Below, one piece after another: positions 9,280 to 21,412 of a stretch of DNA of 64,000 nt; the first letter of the stretch is position 1; each line of letters starts with the position of its first letter. The position numbers and the translations under genes are program-made. The stretch covers positions 620,001 to 684,000 of the forward strand of contig NZ_CP146350.1 in assembly GCF_037055355.1 (NCBI RefSeq), in the 5' to 3' direction. The notes beneath the pieces were generated by a model. That model did no database searches and was not told where the DNA came from. It worked only from the letters and a program-made list of their open reading frames with translations. The stretch comes from Streptomyces sp. DG1A-41. Its GTDB lineage: Bacteria; Actinomycetota; Actinomycetes; Streptomycetales; Streptomycetaceae.

Positions 9280-9833
9280 AGAAGTCGCAGATCCAGGCGC
9301 TCGACCGGTCCCAGCCGGTGCTGCCGATGATGCCCGGTGTTTCCGAACGCCGCAGTCACGACTACATCCGCGCCGGCACCACCACCTTGTTCGCCGCCCT
9401 GGAGGTCGCCACGGGGAAGGTGATCGGCTCCCTGCACCGGCGACACCGCGCCGTGGAGTTCAAGAAGTTCCTCACCAAGCTGGACAAGGAAGTGCCCGCC
9501 GACCTCGACGTGCACCTCATCCTCGACAACTACGTCACCCACAAAACACCCGCCATCAAGAAGTGGCTGCTGGCCCACCCACGCTTCCGTCTGCACTTCA
9601 CACCGACGAGTTCGTCCTGGCTGAACCTGGTGGAACGGTGGTTCGCCGAACTCACGCAGAAGAAACTCAAGCGTGGCGTCCACCGCTCCGTCCAGGCTCT
9701 CGAGCGCGACATCCGCGGCCGGCTTGCCGACTGGAACGAGCATCCAAAGCCCTTCGTCTGGACGAAGACCGCTGACGAGATCCTCGACAATGTCGCCGCC
9801 TACTGCCGACGGATCTCTGACTCAGGTCACTAG
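9280..9833 (+). pseudogene. 5'-truncated IS630-family transposase
   Basis: The frame begins abruptly with DEKSQIQALDRSQPVLPMMP, preceded by an in-frame stop. It continues through the DDE_3 catalytic region, including the LDVHLILDNYVTHK and FTPTSSSWLNLVERWFAEL blocks (second Asp and the Glu), to SDSGH. The N-terminal helix-turn-helix half is missing. It is a different family member from the two tandem copies downstream, being similar but clearly diverged throughout. Its final TAG codon is the TA target of the next element, so that element inserted at its very end. Confidence 0.8.
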
Positions 9834-11250
9834 TGTGGTGCGCCCGAAATCTCGGGCTTAAGTCTGTAGCCTGTTTTCATGTCTCGGGGTCCTCGTGCCG
9901 TCGAAGTTGTGCTGTCCGATGAGGAGCGCGCCGAGTTGCTGCGCTGGGCGGGCGGGGCGGTGGCGCCCCGTCTTGTCGAGCGGGCACGCATCGTCTTGGC
10001 GTGCGCGGACGGGAAGCCGAATACGCGTGTGGCGGCGGAGTTCAAGGTAACCGCGGACACGGTGAGGAAGTGGCGGTCGCGGTTTGCTGCCCGGCGGATG
10101 GCCGGACTTGCGGATGAGCCGCGGCCGGGCCGGCGCAAGTCGGAGCTGGTGCTCAGTGATGACGAACGGGCTCAGCTGACGCGTTGGGCGAGGCGCGCCA
10201 AGACCGCGCAGTTCCTGGCTCTGCGCGCGAGAATCGTGCTGCTGTGCGCGGAGGGCGGGACGAACAAGCAGGTGGCGGCCGAACTCGGGGTGCGCGAGCA
10301 GTCGGTGAGCCGCTGGCGGGCCCGGTTCGTCAAGCGGCGGCTGGACGGGCTGGTCGACGAGCCGCGGCCCGGCAGGCCGCCCTCGATCCTGCTCGACCAG
10401 GTCGAGGACGTGGTCATCGCGACGCTGGAATCCACGCCAGGTAAGGACACGCACTGGTCGCGGACTTCGATGGCCGAGCGCACCGGGCTGTCGAAGTCCA
10501 CCATCGGGCGGATCTGGAAGCGGTTCGACCTCAAGCCGCACCTGCAGGATGCCTTCAAGCTCTCCACCGATCCGCAGTTCGTCGCGAAGGTCGTCGACGT
10601 CGTCGGCCTGTATCACCACCCGCCGGAGAAGGCGGTGGTTCTGTGCGTGGACGAGAAGAGCCAGATTCAGGCGCTGGACCGCTCGCAGCCGGTGCTGCCG
10701 ATGATGCCGGGCATGCCCGAGCGGCGCACCCACGACTACCTACGGCACGGCATCACCAGCCTGTTCGCCGCCTTCAACATCGCCGACGGCACCGTCATAT
10801 CGGCACTGCACCGCCGCCACCGGGCGATCGAGTTCAAGAAGTTCCTGGTCACGATCGACAAAGCGGTACCTGCCGGCCTCGACGTCCATCTGGTCTGTGA
10901 CAACTACGCCACCCACAACACCGCCGAGATCAGGACGTGGCTCAGCAAACACCCCCGGTTCCACGTCCACTTCACTCCGACCGGCTCCTCCTGGATGAAC
11001 CAGGTCGAGCGGTGGTTCGGCCTGTTGACCGACAAACTCATCCGTCGGGGCGTCCACACCTCCGTGAAGGCCCTGGAGGACGACATCACCGCGTGGATCG
11101 ACACCTGGAACGAGAATCCGCGGCCCTTCACCTGGACCAAGACCGCCGACGAGATCCTCAACTCACTCGCCGACTACCTCACCAAAGTCACTCCGCCAGC
11201 CAACAAAAACCAGGAAGAAACTTAAGCCCGAGATTTCGGGCGCACCACAC
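9833..11250 (+). mobile_element. IS630-family insertion sequence, copy 1 (intact)
   Basis: The 1418-bp element is bounded by perfect 30-bp inverted repeats at 9833-9862 and 11221-11250 (outer ends GTGTGGTGCGCCCG and CGGGCGCACCACAC). TA dinucleotides lie at 9831-9832 and 11251-11252, the target and duplication expected for IS630/Tc1-type transposition. It contains one intact transposase and appears capable of moving. A nearly identical second copy follows in direct orientation. Confidence 0.95.
9879..11225 (+). CDS. IS630-family transposase, full length
   Basis: The protein has 448 residues. The first ~140 contain two helix-turn-helix repeats with related sequences ([19 protein letters not shown] and NKQVAAELGVREQSVSRWR), and a winged-helix segment follows. 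The DDE catalytic domain comes next: CVDEKSQIQALDR (first Asp), DVHLVCDNYATHNT (second Asp) and TGSSWMNQVERWF (catalytic Glu). The stop overlaps the right inverted repeat. The single uninterrupted frame shows that the split reading frame in copy 2 is a mutation and not a programmed feature. Confidence 0.95.
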   Translation: MSRGPRAVEVVLSDEERAELLRWAGGAVAPRLVERARIVLACADGKPNTRVAAEFKVTADTVRKWRSRFAARRMAGLADEPRPGRRKSELVLSDDERAQLTRWARRAKTAQFLALRARIVLLCAEGGTNKQVAAELGVREQSVSRWRARFVKRRLDGLVDEPRPGRPPSILLDQVEDVVIATLESTPGKDTHWSRTSMAERTGLSKSTIGRIWKRFDLKPHLQDAFKLSTDPQFVAKVVDVVGLYHHPPEKAVVLCVDEKSQIQALDRSQPVLPMMPGMPERRTHDYLRHGITSLFAAFNIADGTVISALHRRHRAIEFKKFLVTIDKAVPAGLDVHLVCDNYATHNTAEIRTWLSKHPRFHVHFTPTGSSWMNQVERWFGLLTDKLIRRGVHTSVKALEDDITAWIDTWNENPRPFTWTKTADEILNSLADYLTKVTPPANKNQEET

Positions 11251-11252
11251 TA

Positions 11253-12669
11253 GTGTGGTGCGCCCGAAATCTCGGGCTTAAGTCTGTAGCCTGTTTTCAT
11301 GTCTCGGGGTCCTCGTGCCGTCGAAGTTGTGCTGTCCGATGAGGAGCGCGCCGAGTTGCTGCGCTGGGCGGGCGGGGCGGTGGCGCCCCGTCTTGTCGAG
11401 CGGGCACGCATCGTCTTGGCGTGCGCGGACGGGAAGCCGAATACGCGTGTGGCGGCGGAGTTCAAGGTAACCGCGGACACGGTGAGGAAGTGGCGGTCGC
11501 GGTTTGCTGCCCGGCGGATGGCCGGACTTGCGGATGAGCCGCGGCCGGCCGGCGCAAGTCGGAGCTGGTGCTCAGTGATGACGAACGGGCTCAGCTGACG
11601 CGTTGGGCGAGGCGCGCCAAGACCGCGCAGTTCCTGGCTCTGCGCGCGAGAATCGTGCTGCTGTGCGCGGAGGGCGGGACGAACAAGCAGGTGGCGGCCG
11701 AACTCGGGGTGCGCGAGCAGTCGGTGAGCCGCTGGCGGGCCCGGTTCGTCAAGCGGCGGCTGGACGGGCTGGTCGACGAGCCGCGGCCCGGCAGGCCGCC
11801 CTCGATCCTGCTCGACCAGGTCGAGGACGTGGTCATCGCGACGCTGGAATCCACGCCAGGTAAGGACACGCACTGGTCGCGGACTTCGATGGCCGAGCGC
11901 ACCGGGCTGTCGAAGTCCACCATCGGGCGGATCTGGAAGCGGTTCGACCTCAAGCCGCACCTGCAGGATGCCTTCAAGCTCTCCACCGATCCGCAGTTCG
12001 TCGCGAAGGTCGTCGACGTCGTCGGCCTGTATCACCACCCGCCGGAGAAGGCGGTGGTTCTGTGCGTGGACGAGAAGAGCCAGATTCAGGCGCTGGACCG
12101 CTCGCAGCCGGTGCTGCCGATGATGCCGGGCATGCCCGAGCGGCGCACCCACGACTACCTACGGCACGGCATCACCAGCCTGTTCGCCGCCTTCAACATC
12201 GCCGACGGCACCGTCATATCGGCACTGCACCGCCGCCACCGGGCGATCGAGTTCAAGAAGTTCCTGGTCACGATCGACAAAGCGGTACCGGCCGGCCTCG
12301 ACGTCCATCTGGTCTGTGACAACTACGCCACCCACAACACCGCCGAGATCAGGACGTGGCTCAGCAAACACCCCCGGTTCCACGTCCACTTCACTCCGAC
12401 CGGCTCCTCCTGGATGAACCAGGTCGAGCGGTGGTTCGGCCTGTTGACCGACAAACTCATCCGTCGGGGCGTCCACACCTCCGTGAAGGCCCTGGAGGAC
12501 GACATCACCGCGTGGATCGACACCTGGAACGAGAATCCGCGGCCCTTCACCTGGACCAAGACCGCCGACGAGATCCTCAACTCACTCGCCGACTACCTCA
12601 CCAAAGTCACTCCGCCAGCCAACAAAAACCAGGAAGAAACTTAAGCCCGAGATTTCGGGCGCACCACAC
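11253..12669 (+). mobile_element. IS630-family insertion sequence, copy 2 (tandem, inactive transposase)
   Basis: The 1417-bp element has the same perfect 30-bp inverted repeats (11253-11282 and 12640-12669) and is flanked by TA at 11251-11252 and 12670-12671. It is separated from copy 1 by that single shared TA. By my reading it differs from copy 1 by one missing G near 11547 and one silent third-base change (T at 10871 versus G at 12290). The near-identity implies recent duplication. Confidence 0.95.
11299..12644 (+). pseudogene. IS630 transposase, inactivated by a 1-bp deletion
   Basis: The frame matches the intact copy until GCGGCCGG near 11541-11548, where one G is missing. The N-terminal frame then stops at 11598. 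The remainder, including all catalytic residues, stays open from 11568 to 12644 in the next frame. The N-terminal piece alone (99 residues) would hold the first helix-turn-helix, so it could bind the shared inverted repeats, but this is speculation. Confidence 0.9.
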
Positions 12670-12671
12670 TA

Positions 12672-12889
12672 GTCGGCCATCAACGCCTGACCATGCCGAC
12701 CAGATCGGGCAAGGCCTCTGCGATGCCGTACCACGTGGTGGCGACATCACTGATCCGGGCGGCGTGCATGACCGGGACGGACTGCTGCTGCTCGATCCAC
12801 CCAGCGAACCCCAAGTGGGGAGGGGCCGAAGTGGACATCAGAGGAATGGCGCGGCTCTGGGTCGGCGACTGTGCTGATCGGCCCCTTGA
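12672..12889. other. Short region between IS630 copy 2 and the tkt-tal gene
   Basis: No recognisable coding or RNA feature is seen in these 218 bases. The first ones are the original target-site flank of the IS630 pair. Confidence 0.5.
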
Positions 12890-16147
<3,258 letters not shown>

Positions 16148-16193
16148 GGGTGAACTCCAGATTCAAAAAGGGGGTGGGGCGGCGCGGTGGACC

Positions 16194-16221
16194 CCCTCCC
16201 GCCCGGGGCCGGACGGGAGGG
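16194..16221 (-). terminator. Hairpin between the binding-protein gene and tkt-tal
   Basis: CCCTCCCG pairs perfectly with CGGGAGGG across a 12-base GC-rich loop in the 98-bp gap. With no T-run it may be a processing or partial-termination site separating the abundant binding-protein transcript from tkt-tal. Confidence 0.4.
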
Positions 16222-16245
16222 ACGGTCTGCCGGAGGAGGGCGGGG

Positions 16246-17403
16246 TCACTTCCTTCCCCAGAGCTTCTGGTACGCCTCCCGGTATCCCTTGGGGTCCCAG
16301 GAGGACTTGCCGCCGCTGTTGTCGGCCGTGGTGATGTGGGCCGGGGCGACATAGCCGCTGGCGGGCTTGCCGGCGAAGGCGCGGTTGAACTCGTCGACGA
16401 TCTGCCAGCCCTGCTCGGACAGCGGCTCCGGAACGGTCGCCGTCTGGAACTGCTTGCTGTTGATCCGCTGGAAGGCCGACGGGTCGCCGTCGCCCGCGCC
16501 GATGTTGAAGGGCGCTCCGTTGCCCTGCTTGCCCGACGCGCGCAGGGACGGGGCGGCGTCGGCGAAGTACAGGTCGTTGATGGCGATGGAGTTGGTCCAC
16601 TTGGTGCCGAAGCGGGACAGCAGCGCGGACACCTCCTGCGGGGTGCGGTTGCTGGCGTCGGCGATGGGGATATTGGACGTCGTCAGGACCTTGACGTCGG
16701 AGCAGGTGGCGAGTTCCTTCTCGATCAGGTCCGACTTGCCCTTGGCGAAGGGGATGGAGGCGTCGGTGAAGACGACCACGCCGGCCCGGCCGTTGGACTG
16801 GCTGATGACCCAGTCGGCGCTGATCTTGGCGACGTCCTGCACCTTCGTGGTGACGTTGCTGAAGAGCTTCGGGTTCGTGCTGGGGCCGGGGGCGTCCACG
16901 GCGTGCCAGCCGATGAGCGGGATGCCGGCGGCGTTGGCCTGGGCGACCTGCTGTGCGGTCGACTTGGGGTCAAAGCCGGACAGCACGATCCCGTCGGGCT
17001 TGACGGCGACGGCCTGGCTGAGGGCGGCCTGGATACCGGCCGGAGTGCCCTGGCCGTCGATGATCCGCATCTTCCAGCCGATGGCCTTGGCGGCTTCCTT
17101 CACTCCCTCGGCGGCGCCGGCGACTCCCGGGTTGGTCATGCTCTGGGCGACGTAGACGATGGTCTTGCCCGGCACCGCCTTGGGGCCGGTCGTCGGGCCG
17201 TCCCAGGGGGCGTTGACGTCCTCGGCCGCCTTGACCGCGGCCTTGGCCTTGGCGAGGACGGCGGGACAGCCGGCCTTCGCGTCGGAGACGGCGGCGGCAC
17301 TGCCGGCTTCCGAACCTCGGGTGCAGCCCGAGGCGCAGGCGGTGACCAGAGCGAGCGCGGCCACAGCTCTCAGCGGTGTGATGCGGGTGTGGTGGTGCGA
17401 CAC
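16246..17403 (-). CDS. Sugar ABC transporter substrate-binding lipoprotein (ribose/RbsB type)
   Basis: The 385-residue protein starts at a GTG (17403) with AAGGAG upstream. It has a lipoprotein signal (LALVTACASGC, two possible lipobox cysteines at 23 and 27). A periplasmic-binding-protein type-1 fold follows (IVYVAQSMTNPGVAGAAEGV, KPDGIVLSGFDPKSTAQQV, AGVVVFTDASIPFAKGKSD). This class binds ribose-like monosaccharides outside the membrane and delivers them to the RbsA/RbsC-type pair encoded just upstream. The ligand cannot be assigned; the catabolic context points to a pentose, a hexose or a sugar acid lactone. Confidence 0.88.
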   Translation of the reverse strand: MSHHHTRITPLRAVAALALVTACASGCTRGSEAGSAAAVSDAKAGCPAVLAKAKAAVKAAEDVNAPWDGPTTGPKAVPGKTIVYVAQSMTNPGVAGAAEGVKEAAKAIGWKMRIIDGQGTPAGIQAALSQAVAVKPDGIVLSGFDPKSTAQQVAQANAAGIPLIGWHAVDAPGPSTNPKLFSNVTTKVQDVAKISADWVISQSNGRAGVVVFTDASIPFAKGKSDLIEKELATCSDVKVLTTSNIPIADASNRTPQEVSALLSRFGTKWTNSIAINDLYFADAAPSLRASGKQGNGAPFNIGAGDGDPSAFQRINSKQFQTATVPEPLSEQGWQIVDEFNRAFAGKPASGYVAPAHITTADNSGGKSSWDPKGYREAYQKLWGRK

Positions 17404-17475
17404 GGGCGTGCTCCTTGCTGACGTGCGGGGCGGGTGGGCGGGAGAAGGGAGGGGCGGTCCCTTCGCCGGGAGATC

Positions 17476-18630
17476 TCAGGCCTGGTCCGTGGACGGGGCC
17501 GGCGTGGGCGGCGCTGGCTCGGAGAGGGACTTGCGGGTGGCGGTGGCTCCGGCGCGCAGACGGCGGCGTGCGGAGTAGCCGGCCAGGCCGACGGCGAGGA
17601 GGAGGGTGCCGCCGTTGAACAGGGACGTGGCCCAGAACTCGGCGCCGAGCTGCTGGATGCCGGCGAGGCCGATGGCGAGGATGGCGACGGCGACGACGGT
17701 GCCGGCGGCGTTGGCACGCCCAGGCTTGATGGCGGTGGAGCCGAGGAGCGCGCCCACGAAGGCGGGCAGCAGATAGTCCATGCCGACGCTGGGGTTGCCG
17801 ATCTGCTGCTGGGCGGCGAGCAGGACCCCTGCGAAGCCGACCACGATGCCGGATCCGGCGAACGCGTAGACGCCGTAGCGGCGGGTGGGGATGCCGACCA
17901 GGTCGGCGGCGCGGGCGTTGGAGCCGATGACGTACAGGTAGCGGCCGAGCGGCAGCCGCTCCAGCAGCAGCCAGAGGATGACGGCGAGGCCGAGGACGTA
18001 GAAGGCGGGTACGGGCAGGCCGAGGAACGTCGAGTCGTACAGGTCCGTGAAGGCCGGGGGCAGGCCATGCGGGCCGGGGACGATGCGGGCGCCGTCGGTG
18101 ATCCAGCCGGTGCAGGCGTACAGGACACTGCCGGTGCCGAGGGTGGCGATCAAGGAGTCGATCTTGGCGAACTCGACCAGCAGGCCGTTGAAGACACCGA
18201 TGAGGCCGCCTCCGGCGATCACGACGAGGCAGGCCACCGGCCAGGGCCAGCCGTTGTTGACGATGAGCTGCATCGCCAGGACGTGGGCGAGGCCGAGGCC
18301 GTAGCCGACGGACAGGTCGAACTTGCCGGTGACGATGGGGATCATCGCGCCGAGCGCGAGCATCGCGGGGATCGACTGGTTGGACAGGATCGACGAGGCG
18401 TTGGCCAGGGTCGGGAAGGTGTCCGGCAGGGCGAGGGAGAAGACCAGGAACAGCAGGACGGTGAGGGTGAGCAGGCCGTAGGTGCCTATGAGGTGGCCGC
18501 GGAGCCGGCCGCCGCCAGGGGGCTTCTGCTTTCCGGTGCCCGGTTTGCGCGGATTTTCGGTTGTGGCGGTGCGGGGGGTCGGGCTCGTGTTCCGCAGGGC
18601 GTGGCGGGAGGATTCGGTCTCGGTGGCCAT
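17476..18630 (-). CDS. Sugar ABC transporter permease (RbsC-like)
   Basis: The 384-residue protein has a proline/threonine-rich cytoplasmic N-terminal tail (about 45 residues), then 8-10 hydrophobic segments of the BPD_transp_2 family (SIPAMLALGAMIPIVTGKFD, DSLIATLGTGSVL, RANAAGTVVAVAILAIGLAG). KFDLSVG corresponds to the usual DLSVG motif of RbsC proteins. Its ATG shares one base with the stop of the upstream ATPase gene (TGATG at 18630), indicating translational coupling. Confidence 0.9.
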   Translation of the reverse strand: MATETESSRHALRNTSPTPRTATTENPRKPGTGKQKPPGGGRLRGHLIGTYGLLTLTVLLFLVFSLALPDTFPTLANASSILSNQSIPAMLALGAMIPIVTGKFDLSVGYGLGLAHVLAMQLIVNNGWPWPVACLVVIAGGGLIGVFNGLLVEFAKIDSLIATLGTGSVLYACTGWITDGARIVPGPHGLPPAFTDLYDSTFLGLPVPAFYVLGLAVILWLLLERLPLGRYLYVIGSNARAADLVGIPTRRYGVYAFAGSGIVVGFAGVLLAAQQQIGNPSVGMDYLLPAFVGALLGSTAIKPGRANAAGTVVAVAILAIGLAGIQQLGAEFWATSLFNGGTLLLAVGLAGYSARRRLRAGATATRKSLSEPAPPTPAPSTDQA

Positions 18631-20198
18631 CAGTGGGTGCCCGTTCCGGTCAGCGCCGGCATGGCCGACGCGGCATGGGTGAGTTCGGTGACGTTGAGGG
18701 CTTCGCCGGACAGTTCCGCGGTCACGCCGCCCCGTACGAAGACCAGGGCCCGGTGGCAGACGTCGGCGACCTCTTCGAAATCGGTGGAGATGAGCAGGAC
18801 GGCGAGTCCAGCTGCGAGGGCGTCGTCGAGGAGCCGGTAGATCTCGGCCTTGGCGCCGACGTCGACGCCGGCGGTCGGTTCCTCGAGGATCACCACGCGG
18901 CGGCTCAGGCGCAGCCAGCGGCCGATCATGACCTTCTGCTGGTTGCCGCCGGAGAGGGTGGCGATCGGTGCCTCGGGGTCGGCGGGGCGCACTCCGAAGC
19001 GCTCCACCAGGTCGCCGGCCTCCGCGCGCTCATGCCTCGGGCTGATCCAGCGCCAGGGTGAGTGGGCGTCCGCGCGGGGGTTGGCCAGGAAGTTCTCGCG
19101 CACGGTGAGTTCGAGGGCGCAGCCCTCCTCCTGGCGGTTGCTGGTGACGAAGCCGATTCCCGCGTCCACGGCGGCGGCTACCGAACGGGGGCGGTACGGA
19201 CTGCCGTCGAGCACTACCTCGCCTTCGGTGAAGGGGCGGGCTCCGGCGAGGGCGCGGCCGAGGTCCATGTGGCCGGCGCCGGTGAGGCCGACCATGCCGA
19301 GGACCTCCCCGGCGCGCAGCTCCAGGTCGACGGGGCCGGCGCCCTCGGTGGTGGCACCGGTCAGGCGCAGCACGGTGGCGGCCGTGGTGCCGGTGGTGCG
19401 GGGTGCGGCGGGACGGTGGCTCTCCGGCTCACGTCCGACGATGTCGTGCACGATCCGCTCGGGGCCGTGCTCGGCGAGCAGGCCCTGGCTGATGAGGTGC
19501 CCGTCGCGAAGGACGGCGAAGCGGTCGGCGACCTGGTAGACCTCGTCGAGGCGGTGGCTGACGTAGACGATGGCGTGGCCGCGGTCCCGCAGCGTGTGCA
19601 GGACGTCGAAGAGCCGGGCGCAGTCGGCGGCGGGCAGGCTGGCGGTGGGCTCGTCGAGGACGATGAGGCGAGCGCGGGTGGACAGCGCGCGGGCGATGGC
19701 GACAAGGGAGCGCTCGGCGCGGGTGAGGTCGGCGACGGCCGCGTCCGGGGCGAGGTGACCGGCGACGATGTCCAGGGCCTCGGTGCAGCGCCGCCGTACC
19801 TGCCGCCAGGAGACGAGGCCGCCCTTGCGGGGGTAGCCGGTGCCCAGGGCGACGTTCTCGGCCACCGACATCCACTCCACCAGGCCCAGGTCCTGGTGGA
19901 TGAAGGACATCTCGGTGGAGGCCGCGTCGGTGCCGAGGGGGTGTCCGGCGATGGTGACCTGGCCTTCATCGGCGCGGTAAACACCGGCAAGGATCTTGAT
20001 AAGTGTGGATTTTCCGGCACCGTTGTGCCCCAATAGGGCAAGGACGCTGCCCGCGTGGATATCGAGGTCGACATCGGCGAGGGCGAGGGTGCCGCCGAAC
20101 CGCTTGCGCAGTCCGCGAATCGTCACCAGCGGGCGGGGATCCGCGAGCCCGTCGGGCGGCGAATGGCTGGGAGTCGTGTCATCGGGAGCGTCGTTCAC
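18630..20198 (-). CDS. Sugar ABC transporter ATP-binding protein, two ABC modules (RbsA-like)
   Basis: The 522-residue protein contains two ABC modules. The first has Walker A GHNGAGKST, a degenerate signature (LTRAERSLVAIARAL) and Walker B LIVLDEPTASL. The second has a degenerate Walker A (GLTGAGHMDLGRAL), as is normal for this subfamily, and the signature LSGGNQQKVMIGRWL with VVILEEPTAGVD. I chose the GTG at 20198 because GGAGAAG lies 3-6 bases upstream. An in-frame ATG at 20237 lacks a good ribosome site. It is first in the importer operon. A CAGCATGTTG motif lies about 70 bases upstream. Confidence 0.9.
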   Translation of the reverse strand: MNDAPDDTTPSHSPPDGLADPRPLVTIRGLRKRFGGTLALADVDLDIHAGSVLALLGHNGAGKSTLIKILAGVYRADEGQVTIAGHPLGTDAASTEMSFIHQDLGLVEWMSVAENVALGTGYPRKGGLVSWRQVRRRCTEALDIVAGHLAPDAAVADLTRAERSLVAIARALSTRARLIVLDEPTASLPAADCARLFDVLHTLRDRGHAIVYVSHRLDEVYQVADRFAVLRDGHLISQGLLAEHGPERIVHDIVGREPESHRPAAPRTTGTTAATVLRLTGATTEGAGPVDLELRAGEVLGMVGLTGAGHMDLGRALAGARPFTEGEVVLDGSPYRPRSVAAAVDAGIGFVTSNRQEEGCALELTVRENFLANPRADAHSPWRWISPRHERAEAGDLVERFGVRPADPEAPIATLSGGNQQKVMIGRWLRLSRRVVILEEPTAGVDVGAKAEIYRLLDDALAAGLAVLLISTDFEEVADVCHRALVFVRGGVTAELSGEALNVTELTHAASAMPALTGTGTH

Positions 20199-20265
20199 GG
20201 ACTTCTCCGGGGATCTGCCGGCCGAGGACCACTCCATCGGCTCGCCCAGAATCCTGAACTCATCC

Positions 20266-20276
20266 CAGCATGTTGG
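20266..20276. promoter_or_regulatory. Candidate IclR operator upstream of the sugar ABC operon
   Basis: CAGCATGTTGG lies between the ABC operon and the iclR terminator. The same ten bases occur at 21219-21228 next to the iclR gene, and related halves occur near 32300-32416. This is a motif-sharing argument only. Confidence 0.4.
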
Positions 20277-20311
20277 TCAAGGCTTCGGCAGACATAGATT
20301 GCCCCAAAGTT

Positions 20312-20348
20312 ACGGCGGCCGTACGGAAAGGTTCCGTACGGCCGCCGT
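20312..20348. terminator. Strong hairpin terminator downstream of iclR
   Basis: A perfect 17-bp stem (ACGGCGGCCGTACGGAA with its complement) and a 3-base loop lie 43 bp past the iclR stop and upstream of the ABC operon. It should separate the two minus-strand units. Confidence 0.8.
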
Positions 20349-20391
20349 CGCGTCGCTCTCCCCGGCGGGACCTCACAGGTCCCGCGCGCCC

Positions 20392-21198
20392 TCACCCGCC
20401 GCTCATGGACATCCCCTGCGGCAGCATCGGGTTCTCCAGCCCCGCCGCGATGTCGCGCAGGTCCTTCAGCAGCGCCTCACGGAACTCGTCGTCGAGCCGC
20501 GCCTTGAGTACGGTGACGCTGATCGCGAAGGGCGCCGAGTCCGTACGGAATCCCGTGACAGGTACGGCCAGGCAGAGCACACCCGCCGTGGCTTCCTCGT
20601 CGTCGATCGCGTACCCGCGCTCCCGGGCCGCCGCCAGGTCCTCCAGCAGCGCGGGCACGGACGTCAGGGACCGCTCACTGAGGGCGGGCAGGGTCCTGCC
20701 GCGCAGCCGGTCCTCGGCCACCGCCGGGTCCAGGGTCGACAGGATCGCCTTCCCGGTGGCCGTGCAGTTCGCCGGGAACCGGTCGCCGATGTTGGCCGTG
20801 AGGCGCAACGGCTGAGTGCCGTCGTACCGGGCGAGGTACAGCACGTCCAGGCCGTCGAGGACGGCGACCCGGGCGGTCTCCCGGGAGATGTGCGAGCTGC
20901 GCCGGCACAGCTCGTAGAAGTCGCGGAGCTGGTCCACCGTGGACAGGTAGCGGCCACCGAGCTCCACCAGCTTGCGCCCCAGGCTGAAGCCGGTGCCGTT
21001 GCGCGTGATCATGCCTGCCGCCTCCAGAGAGGCACACAGGTTCCCCGTCGAGGACTTCGGCAGACCCAGGGCGCGGGCGAGCTCGCTCACCGACAGCGGT
21101 CGGCCTTCCGCCTCACCGAGCGTGTCGAGGATCGCCACGGCCCGTGTCACCGCCGGGACAAGACTTCCCGGGTCGCTTGCGCTCACCGTCAACTCCAC
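20392..21198 (-). CDS. IclR-family transcriptional regulator
   Basis: The 268-residue protein has an N-terminal winged helix (VTRAVAILDTLGEAEGRPLS, then LARALGLPKSSTGNLCASLE) and a C-terminal IclR effector domain (GDRFPANCTATGKAILSTLD, GYAIDDEEATAGVLCLAVPV). IclR proteins usually control catabolic operons for small acids or sugars and bind their own divergent promoter region. Here the gene is divergent from the dehydrogenase operon at 21413 and upstream of the sugar ABC operon, so it is the likely local regulator. Shared motif copies at 20266, 21219 and 32298-32416 are candidate binding sites. Confidence 0.9.
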   Translation of the reverse strand: MELTVSASDPGSLVPAVTRAVAILDTLGEAEGRPLSVSELARALGLPKSSTGNLCASLEAAGMITRNGTGFSLGRKLVELGGRYLSTVDQLRDFYELCRRSSHISRETARVAVLDGLDVLYLARYDGTQPLRLTANIGDRFPANCTATGKAILSTLDPAVAEDRLRGRTLPALSERSLTSVPALLEDLAAARERGYAIDDEEATAGVLCLAVPVTGFRTDSAPFAISVTVLKARLDDEFREALLKDLRDIAAGLENPMLPQGMSMSGG

Positions 21199-21218
21199 CC
21201 ATCATTCTGTTCGTCGTT

Positions 21219-21229
21219 CAGCATGTTGT
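21219..21229. promoter_or_regulatory. Candidate IclR operator in the iclR / dehydrogenase-operon divergent region
   Basis: CAGCATGTTGT lies 20 bp upstream of the iclR start, inside the 214-bp gap to the divergent cyclase gene. The ten bases CAGCATGTTG are repeated upstream of the sugar ABC operon. The position suits autoregulation. Confidence 0.4.
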
Positions 21230-21412
21230 TATTGTCCCTCGTGTGTCCCCGAACGACAATGCCGTCGGCGCACGCTTTGCCGTCGAGTCTCCCGGAGATT
21301 CCCGACCGGATCCCACCGCGATCCCGGCCGAGTCCCGCCGAGATCTCCGACCGTAGCGCGCCTTCCGGGCCGGCCGACGACACCCTCCGAGCCTTGGAGC
21401 GCTGAGCAGCCC

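Noticed and set aside
11299..12644. Programmed frameshifting in IS630 copy 2
   Set aside because: Copy 1 is identical but has one more G and a single open frame, and no slippery sequence exists at the site, so it is a deletion.
9833..12669. Long direct repeat as a CRISPR or satellite array
   Set aside because: The repeat units are complete insertion sequences with transposase genes, inverted ends and TA targets.
18630..20237. ATG at 20237 as start of the RbsA-like ATPase
   Set aside because: No ribosome site is well placed, whereas the GTG at 20198 follows GGAGAAG at normal spacing.
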